NCBI GenBank assembly: GCA_044507695.1
Contig: JBIQJD010000003.1
Coordinates: 1-64,000, forward strand
From: JBIQJD01 sp044507695
GTDB lineage: Bacteria; Bacteroidota; Ignavibacteria; Ignavibacteriales; Ignavibacteriaceae
Direction: 5' to 3'
Length of the DNA: 64,000 nucleotides
Both the position numbers and the translations under genes were made by a program. The notes beneath the pieces were generated by a model. That model was not told where the DNA came from. It did no database searches and saw nothing but the letters and a program-made list of their open reading frames with translations. Below are positions 9,580 to 17,181 of this stretch, piece by piece (positions within the stretch are counted from its first letter, which is position 1; each line of letters starts with the position of its first letter).

Positions 9580-10472
9580 GTTCCGTACTTGAAAGATTAA
9601 AATCTGGAATTCTGCTGAGTGATGGTTCAATGGGCACAGAGCTGCAAAAACGCGGCATGCCTGTTGGAATATGTCCTGAAGAGTTTAACATTTCACATCC
9701 TGAAATTATTAAGAGCATATATAAAGATTATTATAGCGCCGGTTCTGATATTGTAACAACAAATACTTTTGGTGCTAACAGGTTAAGACTTAAATTTTAT
9801 GAATATGAAAATCGTATTACAGAATTCAATCATGCTGCGGTTCAAATTGCAAATCAAGTCCGTCCGTCCGGTAAATTCATTGCCGGATCAATCGGTCCGC
9901 TTGGTGAATTGATTGAACCGTTAGGAACAATCACCGAAGCTGAAACGTATGAGGTTTTTGCTGAGCAGGCGAAGATACTTGAAGAAGCCGGGGCGGATAT
10001 AATTTTCATCGAAACAATGCTTGCTCTTGAAGAGATACTGATTGCAGTTAAAGCAGTGAAGGAAAATACAAGCCTTCCTGTTTCTGCAGCAATGAGTTTT
10101 GAGCTTGGAAATGCCGGATTAAGAACGCCTTGGGGTGTGGATATTCAATCAGCAGTAAATGCATTAACTGAAGCAAATGCCGATATTATTGGCGCTAATT
10201 GCGGCAAAGGTTTTGATGAAATGATAATGATTGTTAATGAAATGAAACCGCTGACACATAAACCAATTCTTGCCCAGGCAAATGCAGGCCTGCCTGAATG
10301 GATTGATGGTATTTCTGTTTATAAGCAGACTCCTGATGAAATTGCTCCAAAAGTGAAAAAGTTACTCAATGCCGGGGTAAATATCCTTGGCGGCTGCTGC
10401 GGAACTAATCCGCTCCACATAAAAAAAATGCGGGAACTGCTTGATGCTTTTCAACTCGCTAAAGTGTATTAA
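9576..10472 (+). CDS. Homocysteine S-methyltransferase-family protein
   Basis: 298 residues, a complete Pfam S-methyl_trans barrel. The zinc-binding cysteines appear as GANCGKG (about residue 210) and GGCCGTNP (about 273-280), as in the Hcy domain of MetH and in betaine-homocysteine methyltransferase. The N-terminal LLSDGSMGTELQKRG is a family signature. With the two upstream genes it forms a split corrinoid system that could make methionine from homocysteine. It lacks the pterin-binding, B12 and reactivation domains of MetH, so the methyl source must come through the UroD-like partner or another enzyme. Confidence 0.87.
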   Translation: MSSVLERLKSGILLSDGSMGTELQKRGMPVGICPEEFNISHPEIIKSIYKDYYSAGSDIVTTNTFGANRLRLKFYEYENRITEFNHAAVQIANQVRPSGKFIAGSIGPLGELIEPLGTITEAETYEVFAEQAKILEEAGADIIFIETMLALEEILIAVKAVKENTSLPVSAAMSFELGNAGLRTPWGVDIQSAVNALTEANADIIGANCGKGFDEMIMIVNEMKPLTHKPILAQANAGLPEWIDGISVYKQTPDEIAPKVKKLLNAGVNILGGCCGTNPLHIKKMRELLDAFQLAKVY

Positions 10473-10518
10473 AAAATTTCAATTTAGAACTTTCTTTTGA
10501 TATGAAATCCTGTCTCTA

Positions 10519-10562
10519 CTGACTTAAGTCAATGTCCGGAGTAATTAAGCTGTTTATTTTTT
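10519..10562 (+). promoter_or_regulatory. Crp/Fnr-type operator and -7 element before the DUF2249 operon
   Basis: CTGACTTAAGTCAATG starts at 10519 (palindrome at 10520-10531). A -7-like TATTTTTT (7 of 8 to TAnnTTTG) lies at 10555-10562, again 33 bp centre to centre. The DUF2249 start codon is at 10593 with AGGAG just before it. Same orientation and spacing as the other three copies. Confidence 0.78.
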
Positions 10563-10592
10563 CAACGTAAATTTCAATCAACAGGAGATACA

Positions 10593-10823
10593 ATGGCAGA
10601 ATTAAAACAGCTTGATGTAAGGCCCCTGGTTCCGCGGGAAAAACATCCAACAATTTTTTCAACATTTGATGCATTAAAACCTGGCGAAACTTTTCAGCTT
10701 GTGAATGATCATGATCCGATGCCGCTTTATTACCAGTTTAATGTTGAACGTCCTGGTGCGTTTGGCTGGGAATATGTTGAAAAAGGTCCTGAAGTCTGGC
10801 GCGTTAATATTTCTAAAAAATAA
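10593..10823 (+). CDS. DUF2249 domain protein
   Basis: A 76-residue single-domain protein. LDVRPLVPREKH at the start and the ending GWEYVEKGPEVWRVNISK are typical of DUF2249, a SirA/TusA-like fold often encoded near NO reductases, hemerythrins and other denitrification genes. It is the first gene behind a Crp/Fnr-type operator and has a good ribosome-binding site (AACAGGAG). Biochemical function is unknown. The following gene carries two more copies of the same domain. Confidence 0.82.
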   Translation: MAELKQLDVRPLVPREKHPTIFSTFDALKPGETFQLVNDHDPMPLYYQFNVERPGAFGWEYVEKGPEVWRVNISKK

Positions 10824-10832
10824 TTTTGCTCA

Positions 10833-10883
10833 ATGTAACTTCTGGGTTCCCGGAAAGATTTTTAATGGGAACCCAGGTTACAT
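10833..10883 (+). promoter_or_regulatory. Intercistronic RNA hairpin
   Basis: Arms at 10833-10851 and 10867-10883 pair almost completely (ATGTAAC, a TT bulge, then CTGGGTTCCC against GGGAACCCAGGTTACAT) around a 15-base loop. The hairpin fills most of the gap between the two DUF2249 genes and ends eight bases before the next ATG. There is no following T-run, so it is not a simple terminator. Partial attenuation, RNA processing or control of downstream translation are possible. Confidence 0.65.
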
Positions 10884-10891
10884 ATATAAAA

Positions 10892-11737
10892 ATGAATATG
10901 ATTACTAAGGATTTAAAAATTTCTGATCTGCTGGAAAACTTTCCCGGATCTTTGGAAGTACTGCTGGGTGTGAGTCCGCACTTTAACAAACTGCAAAATA
11001 AATATTTGCGCAAAGCATTAGCAGGAAGAGTTACAATAGAACAGGCGGCTTCAATTGCAAAAGTTGATGTTGAATATCTTCTGGATCAACTGAATAAAAA
11101 TGTAAATGGTTCTGCAGAAAAGATTGGCAATCATGAAAATGCTGTTCCTGAGAATAAGGGTTTGGAAGAGAGTGGTATAAACAATATTGAGAAATTAAAA
11201 TCACTTGATGGCAAAGAAATCATTCAGCTTGATGTTCGCCCGGTTATTCAATCCGGAAATGATCCGCTGAAGGATATAATGAGAAAAGTAAAAGAACTTA
11301 AAGATGAACAGGTTCTTTTGATCATAAATTCCTTTGAGCCGATTCCGCTTTATACTGTGCTTGGTAAAAAAGGATTTGAACATATAACCGTGGAAGAGAG
11401 CGGAACCTTCAAAGTTTATTTTTATAAGGAAAGTAATACAGCAAATGAAAGCACTTCCTCTGCAGCTCAGGGGGATAATCAATCAGCAAATGTTTTGAAT
11501 GAAGATGATTTCGAAAATATAATTGAACTTGATGTAAGCGAACTTCAGCCGCCGGAGCCGATGATGAAAATACTTGAAACAATTTCATCTGTTGATGAAA
11601 AATCTGTGCTGAGAGTTTTTCATCACCGTGAGCCTCATTTGTTGTATCCCAAACTTGAGGAGCGCGGTTACACGGCACACTGCACAAAATTGGGGGAAGA
11701 TAATTTCAAAATATTAATTGCAAAGAAGAGAGAGTAA
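10892..11737 (+). CDS. DUF1858 plus tandem DUF2249 protein
   Basis: About 281 residues. An N-terminal DUF1858 domain (about 1-65: MITKDLKISDLLENFPGS, then KYLRKALAGRVTIEQAAS) is followed by two DUF2249 domains (about 108-185, starting IIQLDVRPVIQSG, and about 215-280, starting IIELDVSELQPPEP). ATG at 10892 or 10898 gives a natural domain start; the longer in-frame TTG start at 10826 would run through the hairpin. Cytoplasmic, probable regulatory or small-molecule-binding role in the NO-stress operon. The stop overlaps the next start by one base. Confidence 0.78.
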   Translation: MNMITKDLKISDLLENFPGSLEVLLGVSPHFNKLQNKYLRKALAGRVTIEQAASIAKVDVEYLLDQLNKNVNGSAEKIGNHENAVPENKGLEESGINNIEKLKSLDGKEIIQLDVRPVIQSGNDPLKDIMRKVKELKDEQVLLIINSFEPIPLYTVLGKKGFEHITVEESGTFKVYFYKESNTANESTSSAAQGDNQSANVLNEDDFENIIELDVSELQPPEPMMKILETISSVDEKSVLRVFHHREPHLLYPKLEERGYTAHCTKLGEDNFKILIAKKRE

Positions 11738-13002
11738 TGCAGCCCACCGGATTAGTATCAACCGCATACGCACCACCTTTCAGAATTGTACTAAAGTATT
11801 TCTTAACGGCAATCTTTTCATACCTGCTGATTAACATACTGCTTGTTTTCAATTTTGATACTTTTCAAGGGCATCATTTTCAGCCGAAGATTTTATCCAT
11901 CACGCACATTGCAACTTTAGGCTGGATTACAATGATAATTTTCGGTGCACTTTTTCAGCTTATACCGGTTGTACTTCAGGTAAAATTATTTAGTGAGGTT
12001 CTTGCCGAAATCCAATACTGGATTTTTACACTCGGCGTTTTCACCCTTGTTTACAGCTTCTGGTTTTTTACTATAGATATTCCGTTAACAATAGGCGCTT
12101 CGTTAATCAATCTTGGCGTACTCATATTTCTTATAAATGTAATTGCTACTTTTACAAAAGTTAAAGAATGGAATTTAACAGCAACATATTTATCAGCAGC
12201 ACTTTTTTATCTGCTCATAACTGCTGCTGCGGGATTGCTGCTCGCTGTAAATCTCGGCTTTCCGTACATAGAGGGAAATCATCTTGTTTATATCAGTTAC
12301 CATGTAAACATCGCTGTGGTTGGATGGGTTGCAATGGTAATAATGGGCGTTACGTTCAAGTTGATTCCGATGTTTACTCTCTCTCATAACTTTTCAAACA
12401 AAAGCGGAAAGATTGCTTTCGGATTAATCAATGCCGGATTGATTGGATTTTTGTACGAACTTCATGCGCCGCAGATAAAATATCTTTATATAATTTCTGC
12501 TGTTTTAACCGCACTTGGTATTTTCTTTTTCCTATACCAGGTTTATTTAATCTTTAAAAAAAGAATAAGAAAAAAACTTGATGCCGCTCTTAAATTTACT
12601 GCCGCAGCTTATGCCTTCTTCGGAATAACAACCGTTTCATCATTCATATTTCTTCTTGTTGATTATACAACTATCCGCAATCTTTCACTTGCATACGGTT
12701 ATTTAATTTTCTTCGGATTCATTTCAATGCTGATAGTTGGACAGATGTACAAGATACTTCCATTCCTTACCTGGTATCATAAATACAGCAGCATAGCGGG
12801 ATTGGAAAAAGTGCCGACACTCAGGGAAATGTATAACGAGAAGTTATCATACATAAGTTTTGCACTAATGCTAGCCGCGGTAATAGGCGTTCCCGTTTTT
12901 GCTTTGCTTGATATATTATCAGTTGTGCTGGTATTTTTTATTTTAATGCTGATTAGTGCATCACTTTTTGGTTTTAATATGATAAATATTCTGGTAAGAT
13001 AA
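11737..13002 (+). CDS. Haem-copper oxidase subunit I-like/NnrS-like multi-pass membrane protein
   Basis: 421 residues, about 12 predicted membrane helices. Conserved-looking His occur in THIATLGWITMIIFGALFQLIPV (about residue 55) and YHVNIAVVGWVAMVIMGVTFKLIP (about 190), resembling haem-ligand helices of NorB/cbb3 subunit I and of NnrS. It lacks the full HCO catalytic set (no clear HH pair of the binuclear centre), so it is not itself an oxidase. Position between DUF2249 proteins and a Fe-S assembly factor, near qNOR, suggests an NO-response haem membrane protein. Family naming is uncertain. Confidence 0.6.
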   Translation: MQPTGLVSTAYAPPFRIVLKYFLTAIFSYLLINILLVFNFDTFQGHHFQPKILSITHIATLGWITMIIFGALFQLIPVVLQVKLFSEVLAEIQYWIFTLGVFTLVYSFWFFTIDIPLTIGASLINLGVLIFLINVIATFTKVKEWNLTATYLSAALFYLLITAAAGLLLAVNLGFPYIEGNHLVYISYHVNIAVVGWVAMVIMGVTFKLIPMFTLSHNFSNKSGKIAFGLINAGLIGFLYELHAPQIKYLYIISAVLTALGIFFFLYQVYLIFKKRIRKKLDAALKFTAAAYAFFGITTVSSFIFLLVDYTTIRNLSLAYGYLIFFGFISMLIVGQMYKILPFLTWYHKYSSIAGLEKVPTLREMYNEKLSYISFALMLAAVIGVPVFALLDILSVVLVFFILMLISASLFGFNMINILVR

Positions 13003-13004
13003 TT

Positions 13005-13307
13005 ATGGCAGTAACAGAAGAAAAAATATTTGAGAATCTTAAAACAGTAATTGATCCGGAAATTGGAATAAACATTGTTGATCTGGGATTAATTTACAAC
13101 CTTGATTTTGATGATAAAAAAATAGATGTAACAATGACCTTAACTACACCAGGCTGCCCGATGCACAGCAGCATTACAAGCTGGGTTAAGGAAGCACTGC
13201 TAAGTCTTGATGAAAATATAGAAGTGAATGTTAATCTTGTCTGGCAGCCGCCATGGTCTCCCGAAGATATGAGCGATGAAGCAAAACGGCAGCTTGGCAG
13301 AATGTAA
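13005..13307 (+). CDS. DUF59/MIP18-family metal-sulfur cluster assembly factor
   Basis: 100 residues with the family core DPEIGINIVDLGLIYNLD (residues 17-34) and the reactive-cysteine motif TTPGCPMHSSI (about 48-58). Relatives (SufT, PaaD, Cia2) help assemble or repair Fe-S clusters. It starts two bases after the previous stop, so it is co-transcribed with the DUF2249 and NnrS-like genes. NO destroys Fe-S clusters, so a repair role in this operon is plausible but inferred. Confidence 0.88.
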   Translation: MAVTEEKIFENLKTVIDPEIGINIVDLGLIYNLDFDDKKIDVTMTLTTPGCPMHSSITSWVKEALLSLDENIEVNVNLVWQPPWSPEDMSDEAKRQLGRM

Positions 13308-13354
13308 AACTGAAATTCTGCTGCTTTCTTTTCTTTTAAGAAACAAAAAAGATC

Positions 13355-13368
13355 TTGCCTTAAGTTTA
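13355..13368 (+). promoter_or_regulatory. Degenerate Crp/Fnr-type site
   Basis: TTGCCTTAAGTTTA keeps the CTTAAGT core and 9 of 12 palindrome bases of the strong operators. It lies about 50 bp before the start of the small membrane protein at 13419. No well-placed TAnnTTTG is found at the 33-bp spacing, so activity is uncertain. Confidence 0.35.
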
Positions 13369-13418
13369 TCACGGTTTAATATTTGTAATTAATACTTCTC
13401 ACTAATTGAAGAGGAATT

Positions 13419-13874
13419 ATGTTTTCAACAGTAAGATATTTTATTAAGACAAGTTTAACTTTTTTGTTTATTGGGCTGCTTACCGGAATTTATATGTCTG
13501 TGAACAGGTATATCTTTCTTCAGGGAAATCATCCTTCACTTATCTCAGCGCATACACATTTAATATTAGTTGGCTCGGTAATGATGATGATAATGGGAGT
13601 TGCGCTCTGGTTCTTTCCAAAACCGGCAAAGGATGATACCAAATATAACCCGTCATTAATACTTTTTACCTACTGGCTGATGACTTCCGCAACCGCTTTG
13701 CGATTCATATTCCAGGTTGTAGACAGCTTCAGTTACAGCGAAGTAAACAGTTACCTCATTACAATTGCATCTGTTCTGCAGGTTTCTGCATTCGGTTTAT
13801 TCTTTTACTCAATGTGGGGAAGAATCAGATCAGTTGGCAGCCACTTAAGAGAAGCTAAGGGTGAACGGTTCTGA
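13419..13874 (+). CDS. Small haem-copper oxidase-like four-helix membrane protein
   Basis: 151 residues, four predicted membrane helices. HTHLILVGSVMMMIMGVALWFFP (about residues 46-68) looks like the haem-binding second helix of cbb3/NorB subunit I, but the protein stops after what would be the first third of such a subunit. Proteins of this type occur beside NO reductases and other haem-copper genes. It has a GAGGA ribosome-binding site. Function unknown; possible haem-containing accessory protein for the qNOR encoded nearby. Confidence 0.6.
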   Translation: MFSTVRYFIKTSLTFLFIGLLTGIYMSVNRYIFLQGNHPSLISAHTHLILVGSVMMMIMGVALWFFPKPAKDDTKYNPSLILFTYWLMTSATALRFIFQVVDSFSYSEVNSYLITIASVLQVSAFGLFFYSMWGRIRSVGSHLREAKGERF

Positions 13875-13993
13875 ATTATTGTTCATCAGCAGCAGGTTAA
13901 GCTTAATTGCACAATTAAAACTTATGATGTTAGAGTTTTGATTGTTTAATTATTCATCAGTGCAAGGACTGCAAGTCTACTATTCAACTGATC

Positions 13994-14037
13994 CTGACTT
14001 AAGTCAATGCCCGTCTCTTCTGCTTTGCTGAAATTTG
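13994..14037 (+). promoter_or_regulatory. Crp/Fnr-type operator and -7 element before the DUF6448-like gene
   Basis: CTGACTTAAGTCAATG starts at 13994 (palindrome at 13995-14006). GAAATTTG (7 of 8 to TAnnTTTG) lies at 14030-14037, 33 bp centre to centre. The ATG inside the 16-mer is in frame with the downstream gene and is a false start; the real start is at 14070. Confidence 0.78.
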
Positions 14038-14069
14038 ATCAACGCAAAATAAAAATAAGGGAAAATAAA

Positions 14070-14651
14070 ATGGTTCGGTCAAAATCTTTCATCTCAGTAT
14101 TTATTATATCAATTACTTTCTTTATTACCTCTGAAACATTTGCTCATTGTGATTCCCGCAAAGGTCCGGTTGTTAAAGCAGCTCAGCAATCACTGCAAAC
14201 AGGAAATCTAAATCATGTTCTCATCTGGATTGGTGAAGATGATGAGAAAGAAATTTCAGATTTGTTTCATAAAGTTTTAAAGGTAAGAAATTTAAATGAT
14301 GACGCAGGAGAACTTGCGGATAATTACTTCTTTGAAACTGTTGTACGCGTTCACCGGATGGGCGAAGGTGTTGCTTATACCGGGTTAAAACCTGCACATT
14401 ATAAACCCGAACCCGGAATAGAAGCCGCTGATATCGCAATCGAAGAAAGTTCTATAAATAAAATTCTTTCTCATGTTGATGAAGAACATCATCCTTCAAT
14501 AAAAAAATATTTTGATGAAGTCTTATCAAAAAAGAATTTTGATCCGGATGATGTAAATGCAGGAAGAGAGTATGTAACATCCTACGTACACTTCATACAT
14601 TACATTGAAAACATTTTTGGTGGTGAAAAAGAGGGTCATCATCATCATTAA
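14070..14651 (+). CDS. Exported DUF6448-like protein
   Basis: 193 residues from the ATG at 14070 (preceded by AAGGG). Residues 1-28 form a signal peptide (ISVFIISITFFITSETFAHC). The mature part begins CDSRKGPVVKAAQ and is mostly helical and acidic, with FFETVVRVHRMGEG in the middle and a His-rich end (EGHHHH). The HCD...GPVVKAA opening matches what I recall of DUF6448. A periplasmic, possibly metal- or haem-associated role is suggested by the His tail. Its promoter carries the shared operator, tying it to the NO-stress set. Confidence 0.65.
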   Translation: MVRSKSFISVFIISITFFITSETFAHCDSRKGPVVKAAQQSLQTGNLNHVLIWIGEDDEKEISDLFHKVLKVRNLNDDAGELADNYFFETVVRVHRMGEGVAYTGLKPAHYKPEPGIEAADIAIEESSINKILSHVDEEHHPSIKKYFDEVLSKKNFDPDDVNAGREYVTSYVHFIHYIENIFGGEKEGHHHH

Positions 14652-14660
14652 AATTCAGTA

Positions 14661-14674
14661 TTGAATATAATCAA
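14661..14674 (+). promoter_or_regulatory. Possible Fnr-like box before NO reductase
   Basis: TTGAATATAATCAA has the TTGA-N6-TCAA geometry of Fnr boxes and differs from the four strong operators in its centre. The best -7 candidate (TTATTTTG, 14713-14720) is 49 bp away, not 33. Either it acts from a different position or it is a chance match. Confidence 0.35.
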
Positions 14675-14750
14675 ATTGAACAATGAGCGTTTGTCCGCTT
14701 TAGAAGATTATATTATTTTGTAACACACTAATCATTCAAAAAGGTATGCA

Positions 14751-16967
14751 ATGAAAAAGTACTGGCTCTCTTTTTCACTTGTGGTAATTATTTCCTTTGC
14801 TGTATTAAGCTGGGTTGGGGTAAGAATCTACCAGGAAAAACCTCCCGTTCCTGAAAAAGTAGTTACACAAAGCGGACAGCTTGTATTCACAAAACAGGAT
14901 ATTCAACAGGGGCAGAATATATGGCAGGCAATGGGCGGTATGGAAGTTGGTTCTGTATGGGGACATGGCAGCTACGTTGCACCTGACTGGACTGCAGACT
15001 GGCTTCATAATGAAGCGCTGTTTGTCCTGGATTTGTGGGCAGTGGAAGACTATGGAAAAAAGTATGATCAGATTTCAGCAGAGGAACAATCAACTCTCCG
15101 TGCAAGATTAAGCAAAGAATACAGGACCAATACATTTAACTCATCGGATAATTCAATCACAATAAGCGATGCACGTTTTGAAGCAATAAAATATAACACC
15201 GGGCATTATAGTGATATCTTTAAAAATGGAAGAGAAGAATACGCAATTCAGAAAAATGCTGTTACTGATCCGGAGAAGCTAAGAAAATTGAACGCATTCT
15301 TTTTCTGGACAGCATGGGCAGCCGCAGCAAATCGTCCCGGTGATGATGTTACATACACAAACAACTGGCCTCATGAACCCTTGATAGATAATAAACCAAC
15401 ACCTGATACAATTGTTTGGACTGGTGTGAGCATTATTTTGCTGCTCCTGGGTATCGGGGGAATGGCATGGTACTATGCTTCAATAAAAGAAGAGCCTCAT
15501 GCTGCTAAGTATCCGGAGAATGATCCCTTGCTTGGTTCTGTTGCAACACCTTCACAAAAAGCTGTTGTTAAATATTTCTGGATTGTCTCTGCTTTATTGC
15601 TGCTTCAGATTTTACTTGGAGTAATAACCGCTCATTATGGTGTAGAAGGCGGCGGTTTTTACGGGATTCCCATTGCGGAAATTATTCCTTATGTAATTAC
15701 AAGAACATGGCATACGCAGCTCGGCATCTTCTGGATTGCAACTGCATGGCTTGCTGCAGGCCTTTACATAGCTCCCGCCGTAAGCGGAGTTGAACCAAAA
15801 GGACAAAGACTCGGTGTGAACATCCTCTTTATCGCCTTGCTTGTTGTCGTTCTCGGTTCAATGGCAGGGCAGTGGCTGAGTGTAAAAAATCTTCTCCCTG
15901 ATGAACACTGGTTCCTTTTCGGGCACAGCGGATATGAGTATATAGATTTAGGAAGATTCTTTCAGGCTGCTCTTCTTATAGGTCTTTTCCTGTGGCTCTT
16001 TCTTATGGTGCGCGGTATAATGCCCGCACTTAAAAAAGGCGGTGAGCAGAAACCAATCCTTACATTGTTCCTCGTTTCTATCGTGGCAATTGCTTCATTT
16101 TACGGCGCTGCATTAATGTACGGGCAGCATACCAATCTTGCTATAGCTGAATACTGGAGATGGTGGGTTGTGCATCTCTGGGTTGAAGGATTTTTTGAAG
16201 TGTTTGCAACTGTTGCAATTGCTTTTCTTTTTGCAAGACTGAATCTCATCTCATTAAATACTGCAGGAAAGGCAGTTGTTCTTTCAGCAACAATATTTTT
16301 ATCCGGCGGAATAATTGGAACCCTCCATCATCTTTACTTTTCCGGAACTCCGATGGTAGTGCTTGCACTTGGTTCTGTTTTCAGTGCACTTGAGGTTGTT
16401 CCGCTTCTGTTTGTTGGATACGAAGCATGGGAAAATATCAGGCTCTCCCGTGCCGCTGAATGGGTTCAGCATTATAAATGGCCGATTTACTTTTTCGTTT
16501 CAGTTGCATTCTGGAATATGGTTGGTGCAGGTTTGTTTGGTTTTATGATAAATCCTCCGATCGCTCTTTATTATATGCAGGGATTAAATACAACTCCTGT
16601 TCACGGGCATGCTGCACTATTTGGTGTTTACGGAATGCTTGGTATAGGACTGCTCTTGTTCTGTCTCCGCGGTTTAAGGCCTGATATTACCTGGAATGAA
16701 AAGCCGGTTAAATGGTCTTTCTGGCTTATCAACATCGGACTTTTCTCAATGGTTACCTTTAGCCTGCTGCCGGTTGGTTTGCTTCAAACATGGGCTTCTG
16801 TTGAACACGGCTACTGGTATGCAAGAAGCGCTGAATTTCTTCAAACAGATGTAATGCAGATTTTAAGATGGGCAAGAACATTTGGTGATACAATCTTTGC
16901 TGTTGGTGCGCTTATACTTGTTTATTTTATTTTCTCGCTTTCGGCAAAATTTGGGAAGAAAGATTAA
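14751..16967 (+). CDS. norZ: Quinol-dependent nitric oxide reductase (qNOR)
   Basis: 738 residues, the fused quinol-oxidising form: a first membrane helix and hydrophilic N-terminal domain (about 30-215, containing WGHGSYVAPDWTADWLHNEA) precede a NorB-like 12-helix core. Haem and FeB ligands are visible as WHTQLGIFW (about 320), VVHLWVEGFFEVF (about 472-484, with the NOR-specific Glu residues), HH in GTLHHLYFSG (about 525) and HGHAALFGVYG (about 617). It reduces 2 NO to N2O in the inner membrane using quinol. No nitrite or N2O reductase is in the window, so detoxification is as likely as respiration. Confidence 0.95.
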   Translation: MKKYWLSFSLVVIISFAVLSWVGVRIYQEKPPVPEKVVTQSGQLVFTKQDIQQGQNIWQAMGGMEVGSVWGHGSYVAPDWTADWLHNEALFVLDLWAVEDYGKKYDQISAEEQSTLRARLSKEYRTNTFNSSDNSITISDARFEAIKYNTGHYSDIFKNGREEYAIQKNAVTDPEKLRKLNAFFFWTAWAAAANRPGDDVTYTNNWPHEPLIDNKPTPDTIVWTGVSIILLLLGIGGMAWYYASIKEEPHAAKYPENDPLLGSVATPSQKAVVKYFWIVSALLLLQILLGVITAHYGVEGGGFYGIPIAEIIPYVITRTWHTQLGIFWIATAWLAAGLYIAPAVSGVEPKGQRLGVNILFIALLVVVLGSMAGQWLSVKNLLPDEHWFLFGHSGYEYIDLGRFFQAALLIGLFLWLFLMVRGIMPALKKGGEQKPILTLFLVSIVAIASFYGAALMYGQHTNLAIAEYWRWWVVHLWVEGFFEVFATVAIAFLFARLNLISLNTAGKAVVLSATIFLSGGIIGTLHHLYFSGTPMVVLALGSVFSALEVVPLLFVGYEAWENIRLSRAAEWVQHYKWPIYFFVSVAFWNMVGAGLFGFMINPPIALYYMQGLNTTPVHGHAALFGVYGMLGIGLLLFCLRGLRPDITWNEKPVKWSFWLINIGLFSMVTFSLLPVGLLQTWASVEHGYWYARSAEFLQTDVMQILRWARTFGDTIFAVGALILVYFIFSLSAKFGKKD

Positions 16968-17001
16968 ATAAGATTATCCGGCTTTTCAGTTTTCAACACA
17001 A

Positions 17002-17057
17002 ATCTGTCTGCTCTTTGTCATCTATGTGCTAAAAGCTCACAGATGACACAGACAGAT
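17002..17057. repeat. Imperfect palindromic repeat after NO reductase
   Basis: Arms at 17002-17030 and 17034-17057 pair over ATCTGTCTG and GTCATCT-TGTG segments with a 4-6 base asymmetry. There is no T-run on either side. The wording (ACAGATGACACAGACAGAT) resembles dispersed palindromes common in this bacterial group rather than a dedicated terminator. Confidence 0.5.
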
Positions 17058-17102
17058 CAGGCCGCCTCAGAATTATAAACAATAAACATCACTTCATTTA
17101 TC

Positions 17103-17146
17103 CTGACTTAAGTCAATGCGTATCCGGATTTCATCATCTAATTTTT
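17103..17146 (+). promoter_or_regulatory. Crp/Fnr-type operator and -7 element before the cupin gene
   Basis: CTGACTTAAGTCAATG starts at 17103 (palindrome at 17104-17115). TAATTTTT (7 of 8 to TAnnTTTG) lies at 17139-17146, again 33 bp centre to centre. The cupin start codon follows at 17182. Confidence 0.78.
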
Positions 17147-17181
17147 AATATGAAATAACTAACACTTTGAAGAGGATTAAA

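Noticed and set aside
10593..11737. One DUF2249 gene split by a frameshift
   Set aside because: Each frame has a complete domain set and its own start, and a structured hairpin separates them.
14007..14069. Longer start for the DUF6448-like gene
   Set aside because: The ATG at 14007 lies in the conserved operator sequence, and the added residues would bury the signal peptide. The ATG at 14070 has a ribosome-binding site and a clean signal.
17002..17057. Intrinsic terminator for NO reductase
   Set aside because: A large hairpin is present but no T-run follows on the plus strand; it matches a dispersed repeat type better.
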